Assembly: GCA_963770375.1 (NCBI GenBank)
Contig: CAVYPM010000029.1
Location: 270,176-334,175, forward strand
Length of the DNA: 64,000 bases
Reading direction: 5' to 3'
From: DASVBE01 sp963770375
GTDB lineage: Bacteria > Actinomycetota > Actinomycetes > Streptosporangiales > Streptosporangiaceae
Shown here piece by piece: positions 38,068 to 46,071 of the stretch. The position numbers and the translations under genes were made by a program. The notes under the pieces were generated by a model, which saw only the letters and a list, made by a program, of their open reading frames with translations, did not search any database and was not told the origin of the DNA. Position 1 is the first letter of the stretch, and the number at the start of each line of letters is the position of its first letter.

Positions 38068-38091
38068 AATGGATTCCTGTTAAGATCCATT
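38068..38091. promoter_or_regulatory. LysR-type operator overlapping the regulator's start
   Basis: AATGGAT-N10-ATCCATT (38068-38074 and 38085-38091) is a perfect 7-bp inverted repeat ending one base before GTG 38093. TAAGAT (38081-38086) is a plausible -10, making the lysR mRNA leaderless and autorepressed. Confidence 0.55.
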
Positions 38092-38092
38092 A

Positions 38093-39037
38093 GTGGAACT
38101 AATACCTCATGTCCGGCGGCTCCAGGTACTGGACAGCATCGCGGCCTGCGGTTCCTTCTCCGGCGCCGCCGACGCGCTCCAGATGACGCAGTCGGCGGTG
38201 AGCCAGCACGTCGCGACTCTGGAACGGGCGATGGACCTGCCGCTGATCGAACGCGGAACGCGCCCAGTCCAGCTGACCGACGCCGGATTCGCCCTAGTGC
38301 GGCACGCACGCGCGCTGATCGCCCGGATCGGCAATGCTGAGCAGGAACTCGGCGAGATGGCCGGCCGGCGGCACGGCAGGCTGCGCTTCGGCAGCTTCCC
38401 GACCGCGCTGGCCACGTTCGTCCCCGCAGCGCTCGCCCGGTTCCAGCGGCAGCATGCCGACGTGTCGCTCACCGTGATCGATGATCACCTGCAGCGCCTG
38501 CTGCCCAGGCTCGACGACGGCGAGCTCGATCTGGCCATCATCTATGATCACCCGGCACTTCCCGAGGTCAGCTCACGCCACCACGACCGCGTCCACTTGC
38601 TCGATGACGCCTTCCAGGCCGTGCTCCCGCGGGGCCACCGGCTGGCGCGCAGCGGCCACGACGTCTCCCTCACCGACCTGGCCGGCGAGACCTGGGTCGG
38701 CGGCGGCCCGGCCAGCGCCTGGTTCCGTATCGTCCGGCACACCTGCCGGGCCGCCGGGTTCGACCCGCGCGTCGCCCTGACCACCGACGACAACGTGGCC
38801 GTCCAGGCGTTCGCGGCGGCCGGCCTGGGCGTCGCGGTCATTCCGGGCCTGGCCATCGTGCACGCCTTGCCGCACGTCGAGGTCCGGCCCATCCGCGGTC
38901 TCGCGCCGGTGCGCCGCATCTGGGCGGCGCGGCCGCGCGATCCGTTCTGCCCGGCCGCGGCCCGCGCCATGATCGACACCCTGCAACTCACGGTCACGTC
39001 CGGCGCCGCCGTTCGCCAGCCGGAGCGGCAGGGCTGA
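38093..39037 (+). CDS. LysR family transcriptional regulator
   Basis: 314 residues. The N-terminal HTH (ADALQMTQSAVSQHVATLER) is followed by a linker helix and the two-lobed effector domain (about 95-300) with FGSFPTALATFVPAALARFQ and AAAGLGVAVIPGLAIVHALP. It starts at GTG 38093. It diverges from the tautomerase gene, so a coinducer from that pathway is likely. Confidence 0.92.
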   Translation: MELIPHVRRLQVLDSIAACGSFSGAADALQMTQSAVSQHVATLERAMDLPLIERGTRPVQLTDAGFALVRHARALIARIGNAEQELGEMAGRRHGRLRFGSFPTALATFVPAALARFQRQHADVSLTVIDDHLQRLLPRLDDGELDLAIIYDHPALPEVSSRHHDRVHLLDDAFQAVLPRGHRLARSGHDVSLTDLAGETWVGGGPASAWFRIVRHTCRAAGFDPRVALTTDDNVAVQAFAAAGLGVAVIPGLAIVHALPHVEVRPIRGLAPVRRIWAARPRDPFCPAAARAMIDTLQLTVTSGAAVRQPERQG

Positions 39038-39060
39038 CCCGGGGCCGCCTCAGCTCGCGG

Positions 39061-39993
39061 TCATGGCCGGATGCCCGGCAGCACCTTCGACGCGATCAGG
39101 TCAACCTGGCGCCCCTCCGCGCCGAGCGGCCAGAAATGCACCCGGCCGCACCCCGCCTCGGCGAATCCGGACAGCAGCTCAGCGCACATCCCGGCGGGCC
39201 CCACGCACACCCTGCCGCGCAGGGTCGCGGGATCACGCTTGAGCAGCGGCGCCAGACGATCGGTAATGACCCGGTCGGCCTCGGCGCGATCCTCGGTAAT
39301 CCACGCCCACATCGTGACCAGTGCGTGCGGGAAGCCGCCAGTCGGCCTGCCCGCCGCCGCCAGCTCCTCCCGCAGCAGTGCGCGGGCCGCGGCGAAGCCA
39401 GCCGGGGTGATGTTATACGCCGACGCCAGCCACCCGTCGCCCAGCCGCGCCACCCGGCGCAGCCCGGCGGCCGACCCCCAGCTCCCGATCCACAGCGGAA
39501 CCGTCCCGCCGGGCCGCGGCACCGGCAGCAACCGCGCCTCCGGGACCGCGAAATGCCTGCCGCCGGCGGGTGGCTCGGCCCCGCCCAGCAAGGCCCTCAG
39601 CAAGGTCACGGCCTCATCGAAACGCTGCCACCTGGACTCAAAGCCGGCACCGAACGCGTCATAGTCGCTTCTCGACGAGCCGGCTCCCACACCGGCGACC
39701 ACCCGGCCACCAGACAAGACGTCCAGCGTGGCCACCGCCTTGGCCAGCGGCACCGGCCCGCGGAGCGCCGCCAGCGACACCGTGGTCGCCAGCGTCATCG
39801 GCCCCGACCGCTCCACCACCGCAGCCAGAGCAGTAAGCCCGTCAAGCCACGGCGTGCCGAACAGGAAGTGATCATTGACCGAGACCGCCGCGAACCCGTT
39901 CGCTCTCGCAGCGTCGACCGTGTCCGCGAGCCGCCGCAGCGACAACCCCTCACCAGCGAACTCCAGCTGCGGCAAGTGCACACCGGCCTCCAT
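39061..39993 (-). CDS. F420-dependent LLM-class oxidoreductase (luciferase-like)
   Basis: 310 residues forming a TIM barrel. It opens MEAGVHLPQLEFAGEGLSLR, has VNDHFLFGTPWLDGLTALAA, the non-prolyl cis bulge region ATTVSLAALRGPVPLAKAVA, GGRVVAGVGAGSSRSDYDAF and VPLWIGSWGSAAGLRRVARL. This is the typical actinobacterial F420-type pattern. GGAGG lies four bases before ATG 39993; an open frame reaches back to 40155 but is unconserved. It converges with lysR. The substrate is unknown. Confidence 0.88.
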   Translation of the reverse strand: MEAGVHLPQLEFAGEGLSLRRLADTVDAARANGFAAVSVNDHFLFGTPWLDGLTALAAVVERSGPMTLATTVSLAALRGPVPLAKAVATLDVLSGGRVVAGVGAGSSRSDYDAFGAGFESRWQRFDEAVTLLRALLGGAEPPAGGRHFAVPEARLLPVPRPGGTVPLWIGSWGSAAGLRRVARLGDGWLASAYNITPAGFAAARALLREELAAAGRPTGGFPHALVTMWAWITEDRAEADRVITDRLAPLLKRDPATLRGRVCVGPAGMCAELLSGFAEAGCGRVHFWPLGAEGRQVDLIASKVLPGIRP

Positions 39994-40180
39994 GCCTCCA
40001 ACGCTCTCACGGCGGGCCCTCCTGGCTATCAGCACAGATCGCCCAGCACCGCGCACGCCGCAGGCGACGCTCTCATGCACTAGATGTGTGTGCGCGTAAC
40101 GTGGATCTTCAAGTAGCTGGGTCAGCCCCATGGCCACACCATCGACCTCGCGCACGACCTCCGGTCCAGCCTGGCCACCT

Positions 40181-40271
40181 CGCCGCCGCGATTACGAGCG
40201 TCCTATCCCACCTCCTCGACCAGCGGGACCAGGTCCAGCCAGGTCAGGTGACCTTTCTAACCCGCCAGTAG
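40181..40271 (+). pseudogene. 3' remnant of a DUF5615 (PIN-like) toxin gene
   Basis: The last 30 codons read AAAITSVLSHLLDQRDQVQP, GQVTFLTRQ and stop. They match almost residue by residue the C-terminus of the intact toxin at 42858-43223 (AAITSALSALLDQPDQLQPG, QVTFLTRR), and the DNA aligns over about 90 bp. Nothing homologous lies upstream, so only the tail of a second copy survives. Confidence 0.75.
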
Positions 40272-40309
40272 CGGGTCCGCCCCATTATGAGAGCCAATGC
40301 CTGTTCCCA

Positions 40310-40438
40310 GGAGGCCGCCATGCGCTGATGCCGGATCGGAACCAGCTCGGGAACCCGGATCTGGTTCTGGGCCAGGATCGTCTTCAGCGGGTCGTGCCCG
40401 CGCAGCGGCGGTATGCCGTAGATAGGCTGCCCAGACCT
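40310..40438 (-). pseudogene. N-terminal remnant of a DUF2252 protein
   Basis: The minus strand reads IYGIPPLRGHDPLKTILAQN and then QIRVPELVPIRHQRMAAS, which fits the conserved opening of DUF2252 proteins (the VPELVPIRxxRMxxS segment). Immediately after the Ser, where the family continues PFxFxRG, the sequence becomes unrelated. The remnant abuts the toxin remnant on the other strand, marking a recombination junction near 40272-40310. Confidence 0.6.
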
Positions 40439-40507
40439 GGTTACCCTGGGCTCGCAGGGCTGAGCGCTCGTGCCCCCGGCCAGGCCGGCAAGGCGAGGGA
40501 GAACCGG

Positions 40508-41389
40508 GTGGATTCACCTCCTCCGCAGACCAGGAGCCTGTCGGCCCCGGACGAAACCCTCTCTCTTGAGAGGGGGTCAGCGAGCACCGTCAGGCTCGGC
40601 GAGATGACGGTGGGCCGTCTGGTGCTAGAGCCGGGGTGGCGGTGGTCCGAGCACGTACGGCCGATCGCCGGAACGGCGAGCTGCCAGTTCCATCATGTGG
40701 GCCTGATCCTGTCCGGCGCCATGGACGGCCGGATGGACGATGGCACCGAATTCGCGGTCCGGCCCGGGGACATCTATGACATCCCGCCCGGGCACGACAA
40801 CTGGGTCATCGGCGACGAGCCCATGGTGACCGTCATATGGGGCGGCTGGCGCGGGTGGGGCAAGCCCCCGGTCGGTGACCGGATACTGACGACGATGCTG
40901 ATGACTGACATCGCCAGGTCCACCGATCGCGTGTCCGAGGTGGGCGACGCGGCCTGGGATCAGCTGCTGGACCGCCATCATGCCCTTGTCCGGGAGATCC
41001 TCGAACGTTTCCGCGGAACCGAGATAGACACCGCCGGCGACGGATTCCTGACCATGTTCGACGGTGCCGCCCGTGCGGTCCAGGCCGCGCTCGCCATCCG
41101 CGACGCGGTCCGCGGCATCGGCCTTGATATCCGGGCTGGCGTCCATACCGGGGAGGTCGAGGTGGTCCCGGGAGGCATCCGCGGACTGGCAGTCCACGAG
41201 ACAGCCCGCATCATGGCATTCGGAGCAGCCGGGGAGATCCTGGTCTCAGGAACCACGCGGGAACTGTCGGCAGGCTCGGGACTCGTGTACGAGGACCGCG
41301 GGATTGTGCAGCTGAAGGGCATCCCCGCGCCGCGGAGTGTGTTCGCGGTGGCCGACGGCGCGGACGAGAAGTACGGCGCGGTCAACTAG
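40508..41389 (+). CDS. Cupin-class III nucleotide cyclase fusion
   Basis: 293 residues. Residues about 30-115 form a cupin-like barrel (LVLEPGWRWSEHVRPIAGTA, HHVGLILSGAMDGRMDDGTE, PGDIYDIPPGHDNWVIGDEP). From about 125 a class III adenylate/guanylate cyclase domain follows, with metal Asp in MLMTDIARSTDRV and in DTAGDGFLTMF, then RAGVHTGEVE and LAVHETARIMAFG. The Asn usually found before the AAR motif is replaced, so catalytic strength is uncertain. GTG 40508 has GAGGGAG upstream and sits at the start of the conserved part. The cupin probably senses a small ligand and gates the cyclase. Confidence 0.8.
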   Translation: MDSPPPQTRSLSAPDETLSLERGSASTVRLGEMTVGRLVLEPGWRWSEHVRPIAGTASCQFHHVGLILSGAMDGRMDDGTEFAVRPGDIYDIPPGHDNWVIGDEPMVTVIWGGWRGWGKPPVGDRILTTMLMTDIARSTDRVSEVGDAAWDQLLDRHHALVREILERFRGTEIDTAGDGFLTMFDGAARAVQAALAIRDAVRGIGLDIRAGVHTGEVEVVPGGIRGLAVHETARIMAFGAAGEILVSGTTRELSAGSGLVYEDRGIVQLKGIPAPRSVFAVADGADEKYGAVN

Positions 41390-41868
41390 CAGCCGCCGGC
41401 CCCCGGACCGCGCAGAGCAGCGCACCACCGCCTCCCAGGCCCTCCGGTATCTGCGCGCCGCCCAGATCGTCGCACGCGCCTGCGAATCCTGAGTTGAATC
41501 GCGCCGGTGGGTCCGGAGGTCGCGGCGACCAGCGTCGCCTCGATGCCCACCAGCACCAGATCGGCCCGCGCATCACGCGATCGGGTGGCGGGTTGAGGTG
41601 GCGCGACGGTAGGAGTCACGAGGCTACCCGGACACGTCCTTACGGTACGGTTACGCCACTGGCCGCCGCGACCATGACCTGGCAATGTGATCTTCGCGGC
41701 CATGCCCGCGCTCTCGCCGGAGTGTCCTATGCGGACCGAAGTTTGCCCCGGGCAGGCCAGGCGGAGAGCAGGGTCGGTGAATGGCACATCACGAGCCGGC
41801 GATAGGGCGGGAGCGGCTGGTTCCGGAGACGTCGGCCATCCAAGGGAAGGCCCAGAAAGGAGCAGAGC
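41390..41868. other. 479-bp stretch without a convincing gene
   Basis: One minus-strand piece (near 41495-41580) reads DARADLVLVGIEATLVAATS and one plus-strand piece (41395-41490) reads ASQALRYLRAAQIVARACES before a stop. Both look like eroded coding scraps of unknown families. Confidence 0.35.
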
Positions 41869-42171
41869 GTGGTCACCGTAGGCATACTGGCGACCCTGAC
41901 AGCGAAGCCGGGCAAGGAGCAGGAGCTCGCCTCGTTCCTGGAGAGCGCGCTGCCGCTCGCCGAACAGGAGCAGGACACTACCGCCTGGTTCGCCATCAAG
42001 ATCGATGACGCCACGTACGGAATCTTCGACGTCTTCCCCGGGCAGGAGGGTCGCCAGGCGCACCTCGACGGTCCCATCGCCGCCGCGTTGATGGCCAAGG
42101 CCGGCGAACTGCTCGCCGCGCCGCCGGACATTCGGCCGATCGATGTGCTGGCCGCCAAGCTGCCGCACTGA
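41869..42171 (+). CDS. Antibiotic biosynthesis monooxygenase (ABM) domain protein
   Basis: 100 residues with the dimeric ferredoxin-like ABM fold: VTVGILATLTAKPGKEQELA, TAWFAIKIDDATYGIFDVFP and RQAHLDGPIAAALMAKAGEL. Family members are cofactor-free oxygenases on polyketide quinols or act on small reactive carbonyls. AAAGGAG precedes GTG 41869. It ends 55 bp before a 20-bp hairpin and the first tRNA-fMet fragment. Confidence 0.88.
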   Translation: MVTVGILATLTAKPGKEQELASFLESALPLAEQEQDTTAWFAIKIDDATYGIFDVFPGQEGRQAHLDGPIAAALMAKAGELLAAPPDIRPIDVLAAKLPH

Positions 42172-42226
42172 ACGGCGAGCGGTCCACTCAGTACGGCCAG
42201 ATCCTGCTGCCACCGCGCTGCCATAA

Positions 42227-42272
42227 AGATCAAGGGCCTGATCACCGTTTCCGGTGATCAGGCCCTTGATCT
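42227..42272. terminator. 20-bp hairpin beside tRNA fragment A
   Basis: Arms 42227-42246 and 42253-42272 pair perfectly around GTTTCC. It terminates the ABM gene on the plus strand. On the minus strand it stands where the terminator of a tRNA gene would be, 9 bp after the encoded CCA. Confidence 0.75.
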
Positions 42273-42281
42273 GCACTTACC

Positions 42282-42326
42282 TGGTAGCGGGGGCGGGATT
42301 TGAACCCGCGACCTCTGGGTTATGAG
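42282..42326 (-). repeat. tRNA-fMet(CAT) 3'-half fragment, copy A (putative att site)
   Basis: Read on the minus strand it begins CTCATAACCCAGAGG (anticodon loop CAT, anticodon-stem 3' strand, variable loop). The T arm GCGGGTTCAAATCCCGC and acceptor CCCCGCTACCA follow, as in an actinobacterial initiator tRNA. The acceptor 5' strand, D arm and anticodon-stem 5' strand are absent: the sequence beyond GAG 42326 is unrelated. No functional tRNA can form. Similar 45-46-bp copies occur at 46114, 46993 and 52920. Confidence 0.85.
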
Positions 42327-42391
42327 CTTAAGTCCGCACAGTTCAACTACTAGCGATGCCCAGCAGCATCCGTAGCCTTAGCGACATCAAC

Positions 42392-42408
42392 CGACTACAA
42401 TGTAGTCG
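42392..42408 (+). promoter_or_regulatory. Operator/promoter of the toxin-antitoxin pair
   Basis: CGACTAC-AAT-GTAGTCG is a perfect palindrome whose last base is the first base of the antitoxin GTG. It contains a -10-like TACAAT (42396-42401), placing the transcript start at the GTG (leaderless). Confidence 0.6.
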
Positions 42409-42854
42409 TGAGTAAGCGTACTGCAACCCCCGTCAGGTTCGATGCCACCGTGGCGGAACGACTGTCATCGTTCGTCGCGGCCAACCCGGGCATGTCCCTC
42501 TCCTCAGCAGCAAACCGGCTCGTGGACGAGGCACTACGGATGAGTGAGCACCCAGGGATCGTATTCCGGCCCGGGCCCACCGGCCGCCGTGCGGGCCTGG
42601 TCGCCGGGCCCGACGTATGGGAAGTCATCCGAGCCGTCAAGTCAGGCCGTGCACACGAACCGGATCTTGCTGATGATGCTCTACTCACCTTGGTAGCCGA
42701 GGGCACCGGCGTTCCGGTACGCCTCATCCGGGTCGCCGTCCGCTACTGGGCTTCCTACCCCGGCGATGTCGACGCCGAGATCGCTGCGGCAGCGGCAGCC
42801 GAAGAGGCAGCCGAAGACGCCTGGCGGCGCGAACGCCACCTGCTCGCCGGATAG
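42408..42854 (+). CDS. Antitoxin with DUF433-like region (partner of DUF5615 toxin)
   Basis: 148 residues. The first 45 residues (RFDATVAERLSSFVAANPGM) look like a small DNA-binding/dimerisation unit. A DUF433-like part follows, with HPGIVFRPGPTGRRAGLVAG, PDVWEVIRAVKSG and RLIRVAVRYWASYPGDVDAE, then an Ala/Glu-rich tail. DUF433 antitoxins pair with PIN-like DUF5615 toxins, and this gene ends 3 bp before one. It starts at GTG 42408, overlapping its own palindromic operator, so autoregulation is likely. Confidence 0.82.
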   Translation: MSKRTATPVRFDATVAERLSSFVAANPGMSLSSAANRLVDEALRMSEHPGIVFRPGPTGRRAGLVAGPDVWEVIRAVKSGRAHEPDLADDALLTLVAEGTGVPVRLIRVAVRYWASYPGDVDAEIAAAAAAEEAAEDAWRRERHLLAG

Positions 42855-42857
42855 CAG

Positions 42858-43223
42858 ATGGCCAGCCTGCTGCTAGACGAGATGTTCTCAGGCGCGATCG
42901 CCGAGCAGCTACGCGCCAAAGGCCACGACGTCATCGCCGTCGTAGCCGACCCAGCCCTCGTCGGGCTCTCCGACGACCAGATCCTGGCTCACGCCACGGA
43001 CACCGGGCGAGCCCTGGTCACCGCCAATATCAAGGACTTCATGCCCCTCGACGCCCGCTACCGCGCCGCCAGCCAGAACCACGCCGGGCTGATCCTGGTC
43101 TCCACTAAGACCTTCCCTCAGGACCGAACCTTCACCGCCGCGATCACGAGCGCACTATCCGCACTCCTCGACCAGCCGGACCAGTTGCAGCCAGGCCAGG
43201 TGACCTTCCTAACCCGCCGATAG
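42858..43223 (+). CDS. DUF5615 PIN-like toxin (VapC/Mut7-C-related ribonuclease)
   Basis: 121 residues. The acidic nuclease residues sit in LLLDEMFSG, GHDVIAVVADPALVGLSDDQ and TANIKDFMPL, with the C-terminal GLILVSTKTF strand, matching DUF5615 PIN-like proteins. Such toxins cleave RNA and are held inactive by the co-transcribed antitoxin. A degenerate copy of its last 30 codons lies at 40181-40271. It sits just right of tRNA fragment A, a typical position for element cargo or an addiction module. Confidence 0.85.
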   Translation: MASLLLDEMFSGAIAEQLRAKGHDVIAVVADPALVGLSDDQILAHATDTGRALVTANIKDFMPLDARYRAASQNHAGLILVSTKTFPQDRTFTAAITSALSALLDQPDQLQPGQVTFLTRR

Positions 43224-43573
43224 CCCCGCCCCCGCCTGCCCCATCTGCCCTGGGTGTCAGCCGGCATACCGCCAACCGCCTGCGCCATCTTCACCTCAGC
43301 CGCCTTCCTGAGGTGACCTTATGGATCCGGGTCCAGTGTCTCGATGCTCAGATCAACGTCCCGCAGGCCAGGGACCGGCGAGCACCGGGATCCTGGCCTG
43401 CGGGGAGAGTCGTGATGCGCATTCTGAGCGTCAGGGGGAGTCCACCCCGATGGTGACCGGCACCCCGTTGGTGATGACGTCGTAGACCGCCGAGCGGGCG
43501 CGCGCGCCGCCCGCCGGGCGTACCTCGTTGATCGCGGCGCCGGCCGAATGGGCCACCCGCGACCGGTTCGAAT
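43224..43573. other. 350-bp stretch without a firm gene
   Basis: A possible 48-codon minus-strand frame (43431-43577) ends AVYDVITNGVPVTIGVDSP but has no ribosome site and no recognised family. Nothing else is evident. Confidence 0.35.
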
Positions 43574-43930
43574 TCATGGTTGCTCTGGTGAGATCGTTTG
43601 GTGGTAAGTCAGCTCGGTAGCAGGGCGGTCGCAATCCACAAGGCCGGGCATGCCGGCCAGGATCGCGGCCTGGGGCGAGCCGGTGCGCAGGACGGCGATG
43701 ATGGCCACCGAAACCGCAACCAGCGGCGCTGCGGCCCGGGCGATACCCAGGCCCAGGCAGGCCGTCGCGACGCCCGTGGCCGCCATTGCGGCGAACGCTG
43801 CCGGGGCGACGAGTTCCGGGGCTCGCTGCAGGTATGCCGGCATCGTGATCCGGCCGAAGAGCACGATCATGCTGAGCCGGAACAGGAAGCTGCCCAGACC
43901 TGCGGCCAGGATGACGGTCCAGGCGTTCAT
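43574..43930 (-). CDS. azlD: Branched-chain amino acid exporter small subunit AzlD
   Basis: 118 residues with four helices. It starts MNAWTVILAAGLGSFLFRLS and contains QRAPELVAPAAFAAMAATGV, the conserved AzlD pattern. After the last helix it has about 25 extra polar residues (GLVDCDRPATELTYHQTISP) not usual for AzlD, so the 3' end may be a junction with foreign DNA. ATG 43930 overlaps the azlC stop (ATGA). Confidence 0.85.
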   Translation of the reverse strand: MNAWTVILAAGLGSFLFRLSMIVLFGRITMPAYLQRAPELVAPAAFAAMAATGVATACLGLGIARAAAPLVAVSVAIIAVLRTGSPQAAILAGMPGLVDCDRPATELTYHQTISPEQP

Positions 43931-44664
43931 CGCGGTATCTCCGTGGATGGCTGAAGCGGGTGGATGGACCGGGTCGGCCCGACTGGTCGTGCGGTAAGGC
44001 CGGCGGCGACGCCTGCCGCGATGGCCAGCGCTATGCCGAGCTGCAGCGGCGCCGTCAGCGCCAGCAGCGCAACGGCGGCTGCGACGAAGATCGCTCGGCG
44101 CAGCGCCGGATCGGCGAGCTTGGAGATCGCCTGCCCGACGAGGTAGAGGGGGATCACGAACTCCAGATGGAGCCACGCTGGCAACCCGCCGCCTGCTGCT
44201 GCGCCGACGCCGATAGCGGTGAGCCAGCACACCCAGAGCAGGACCGCGCCACCGAGGTAGTGAGCGTGCCCCCGGTCACGGCCGAGCTGCCGGTATCCTT
44301 CGAGCCCGACCGCCACCGAGGGATCGACCAGCAGGTAGCCAGCCACCAGCCGCCACCACCATGGTGTGCCGCGCCAGTAGCGGGCCATCGTCGCGGAGTA
44401 GAAGATCAGCCGGACATTGATGACCAATGCGACGGCCACCACGGCCATCGGGGCGGCTCCGGCGTTGAGCATCCCGATCGTCGCCAGCTGTGCGCTGCCA
44501 GCGTAGATCAGCGGGCCGGTCAGCCACCCGGCCAGCGCCGGGACATCTGCGTGCGCGGCGCTGACGCCAATCACCAGCCCGAACGGGACAATCCCGGCCA
44601 GCCACGGCACCATCGCCCGGGCGCCCACGGCAACGTCGCGGCGGTTGGCACGAAGGCTGATCAA
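43927..44664 (-). CDS. azlC: Branched-chain amino acid exporter large subunit AzlC
   Basis: 245 residues with AzlC hallmarks GIVPFGLVIGVSAAHADVPA, IYAGSAQLATIGMLNAGAAP and NVRLIFYSATMARYW. The likely start is TTG 44664: AGGGAG lies five bases upstream and no ATG or GTG fits the family's short N-terminus; an open frame back to 44973 is antisense to the next gene. With AzlD it forms an LIV-E-family exporter of branched-chain amino acids or analogues. It diverges from the winged-helix/hydrolase gene, which may control it. Confidence 0.88.
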   Translation of the reverse strand: MISLRANRRDVAVGARAMVPWLAGIVPFGLVIGVSAAHADVPALAGWLTGPLIYAGSAQLATIGMLNAGAAPMAVVAVALVINVRLIFYSATMARYWRGTPWWWRLVAGYLLVDPSVAVGLEGYRQLGRDRGHAHYLGGAVLLWVCWLTAIGVGAAAGGGLPAWLHLEFVIPLYLVGQAISKLADPALRRAIFVAAAVALLALTAPLQLGIALAIAAGVAAGLTARPVGPTRSIHPLQPSTEIPR

Positions 44665-44847
44665 GGCTTCTCCCTGTGTGCTCGCCCGCCCACCGGCGGG
44701 GACCTGATCGGACTCGAGCACCAATGTGCCTGCCTGGCAGCCCTCAAGCTTGGAGGAAAAATGGAGGACACCTGGAGATCGTGGGGAAGGCCGTCCCGGT
44801 GAGACACTGGTGAAGGCCAGGGGTGAAGGTGCGGGCTGGGAGCTTTC

Positions 44848-46041
44848 TTGATCTTCGTCTTCAGCGACTGCCAGCTTGACCTCGACCGGTTCGAGCTGCG
44901 CCGAGCCGGGCGGCTCCGGCCAGTTGAGCCGCAGGTGTTCGACGTCCTCGCCGTGCTGATCAGGGAACGGCACCGGGTCGTGCCCAAGGAGGAGCTGCTC
45001 GACACCGTCTGGGGCAATCGCTTCGTGAGCGAGTCAGCGCTCACCAGCCGGGTAAAGGCGGCACGTCAGGCGATCGGGGATGACGGACACAGCCAGCGCC
45101 TCATCCGCACCGCCCGCGGACGCGGCTATCAGTTCGTCGCACCGGTAGACGAAGCGGCCCAGCCCGATCCGGTCGCCGCCCTCTCGTCGGCTCCTCCGGC
45201 GCAGGAAATCCGATTCTGCACGGCTGGTGATGGCATCCGGCTTGCCTACGCGGTCAGCGGCGCAGGCCCGCCGCTGGTAAAGACCGCGAACTGGCTCAGC
45301 CACCTCGCCTACGACTGGGAGAGCCCGGTGTGGCGGCACTGGCTGACCGAGCTGTCGTGCCGATTCCGCCTGGTCCGGTACGACGAGCGAGGCTGCGGGC
45401 TGTCGGACTGGGACATCGCACGGTTCTCGTTCGAGGACTGGGTGGACGACCTGGAGGCCGTTGTGGACGCCGCCGGGCTGGACCGGTTCCCGCTGCTGGG
45501 CATCTCACAGGGCGGACCTGTCGCTATCGCTTACGCGGTACGCCACCCCGAACGCGTCACCCAGCTGGTGTTGCTCGGGTCATTCGCCCAAGGCCGGCGC
45601 AAGAGCGCCCGCACACCCGACGAACTCGCCCTCGCCGAAGCCCATATCGAGATCGTCCGCCTGGGCTGGGGGCGTCCGGATCCGACCTACCGGCAGATCT
45701 TCGTCGCCCGCTTCCTGCCCGAATCCTCCCAGGAGCAGTGGCGCAGTTTCGATGAGCTTCAGCAACGCTCGACCTCCCCAGACAACGCGTGGCGGTTCGT
45801 CGGCGAGTTCGCCGACATCGACGTCACGAACCTCGCGCCCAAGCTCACCGTGCCCACGCTGATCATGTGCTCCCGCCGGGAACCCGGCAATCGCTTCGAG
45901 CAGTCAAGGCTGCTGGCTGCGCTGATCCCGAACAGTCGCCTGGTTCCGCTCGACAGCAGCAACCATCTGCTGCCTGAGCGCGATCCCGCCTGGAAGCACT
46001 TCCTGGCCGAGATCGACCGGTTCTTGCCCAGCCGCCAATGA
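44848..46041 (+). CDS. OmpR-type winged helix fused to an alpha/beta hydrolase
   Basis: 397 residues. Residues 1-98 are a Trans_reg_C DNA-binding domain (RLRPVEPQVFDVLAVLIRER, SALTSRVKAARQAIGDDGHS, RTARGRGYQFVAPV). From about 125 an alpha/beta hydrolase follows, with RLVRYDERGCGLSDWD, the nucleophile elbow GISQGGPVAIAY and a His in SSNHLLPERD. The catalytic acid is not seen at its usual place (VPTLIMCSRREPGNRFEQSR). No membrane helix. It starts at TTG 44848 after GGGAG. It diverges from azlCD and is probably a one-component regulator using the hydrolase fold as ligand sensor. Confidence 0.85.
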   Translation: MIFVFSDCQLDLDRFELRRAGRLRPVEPQVFDVLAVLIRERHRVVPKEELLDTVWGNRFVSESALTSRVKAARQAIGDDGHSQRLIRTARGRGYQFVAPVDEAAQPDPVAALSSAPPAQEIRFCTAGDGIRLAYAVSGAGPPLVKTANWLSHLAYDWESPVWRHWLTELSCRFRLVRYDERGCGLSDWDIARFSFEDWVDDLEAVVDAAGLDRFPLLGISQGGPVAIAYAVRHPERVTQLVLLGSFAQGRRKSARTPDELALAEAHIEIVRLGWGRPDPTYRQIFVARFLPESSQEQWRSFDELQQRSTSPDNAWRFVGEFADIDVTNLAPKLTVPTLIMCSRREPGNRFEQSRLLAALIPNSRLVPLDSSNHLLPERDPAWKHFLAEIDRFLPSRQ

Positions 46042-46071
46042 GATCAGCGGCCGCGGCATCCGAAACGCAAG

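Noticed and set aside
42227..42272. CRISPR or insertion-sequence ends
   Set aside because: The hairpins and repeats have no regular spacers, no transposase is nearby, and they are explained as terminators next to tRNA fragments.
41386..42276. 296-residue minus-strand frame opposite the ABM gene
   Set aside because: Only a short piece looks protein-like; the rest is antisense of the ABM gene and the tRNA region.
42282..42326. Functional tRNA gene at the fMet fragments
   Set aside because: None of the four copies has an acceptor 5' strand, D arm or complete anticodon stem.
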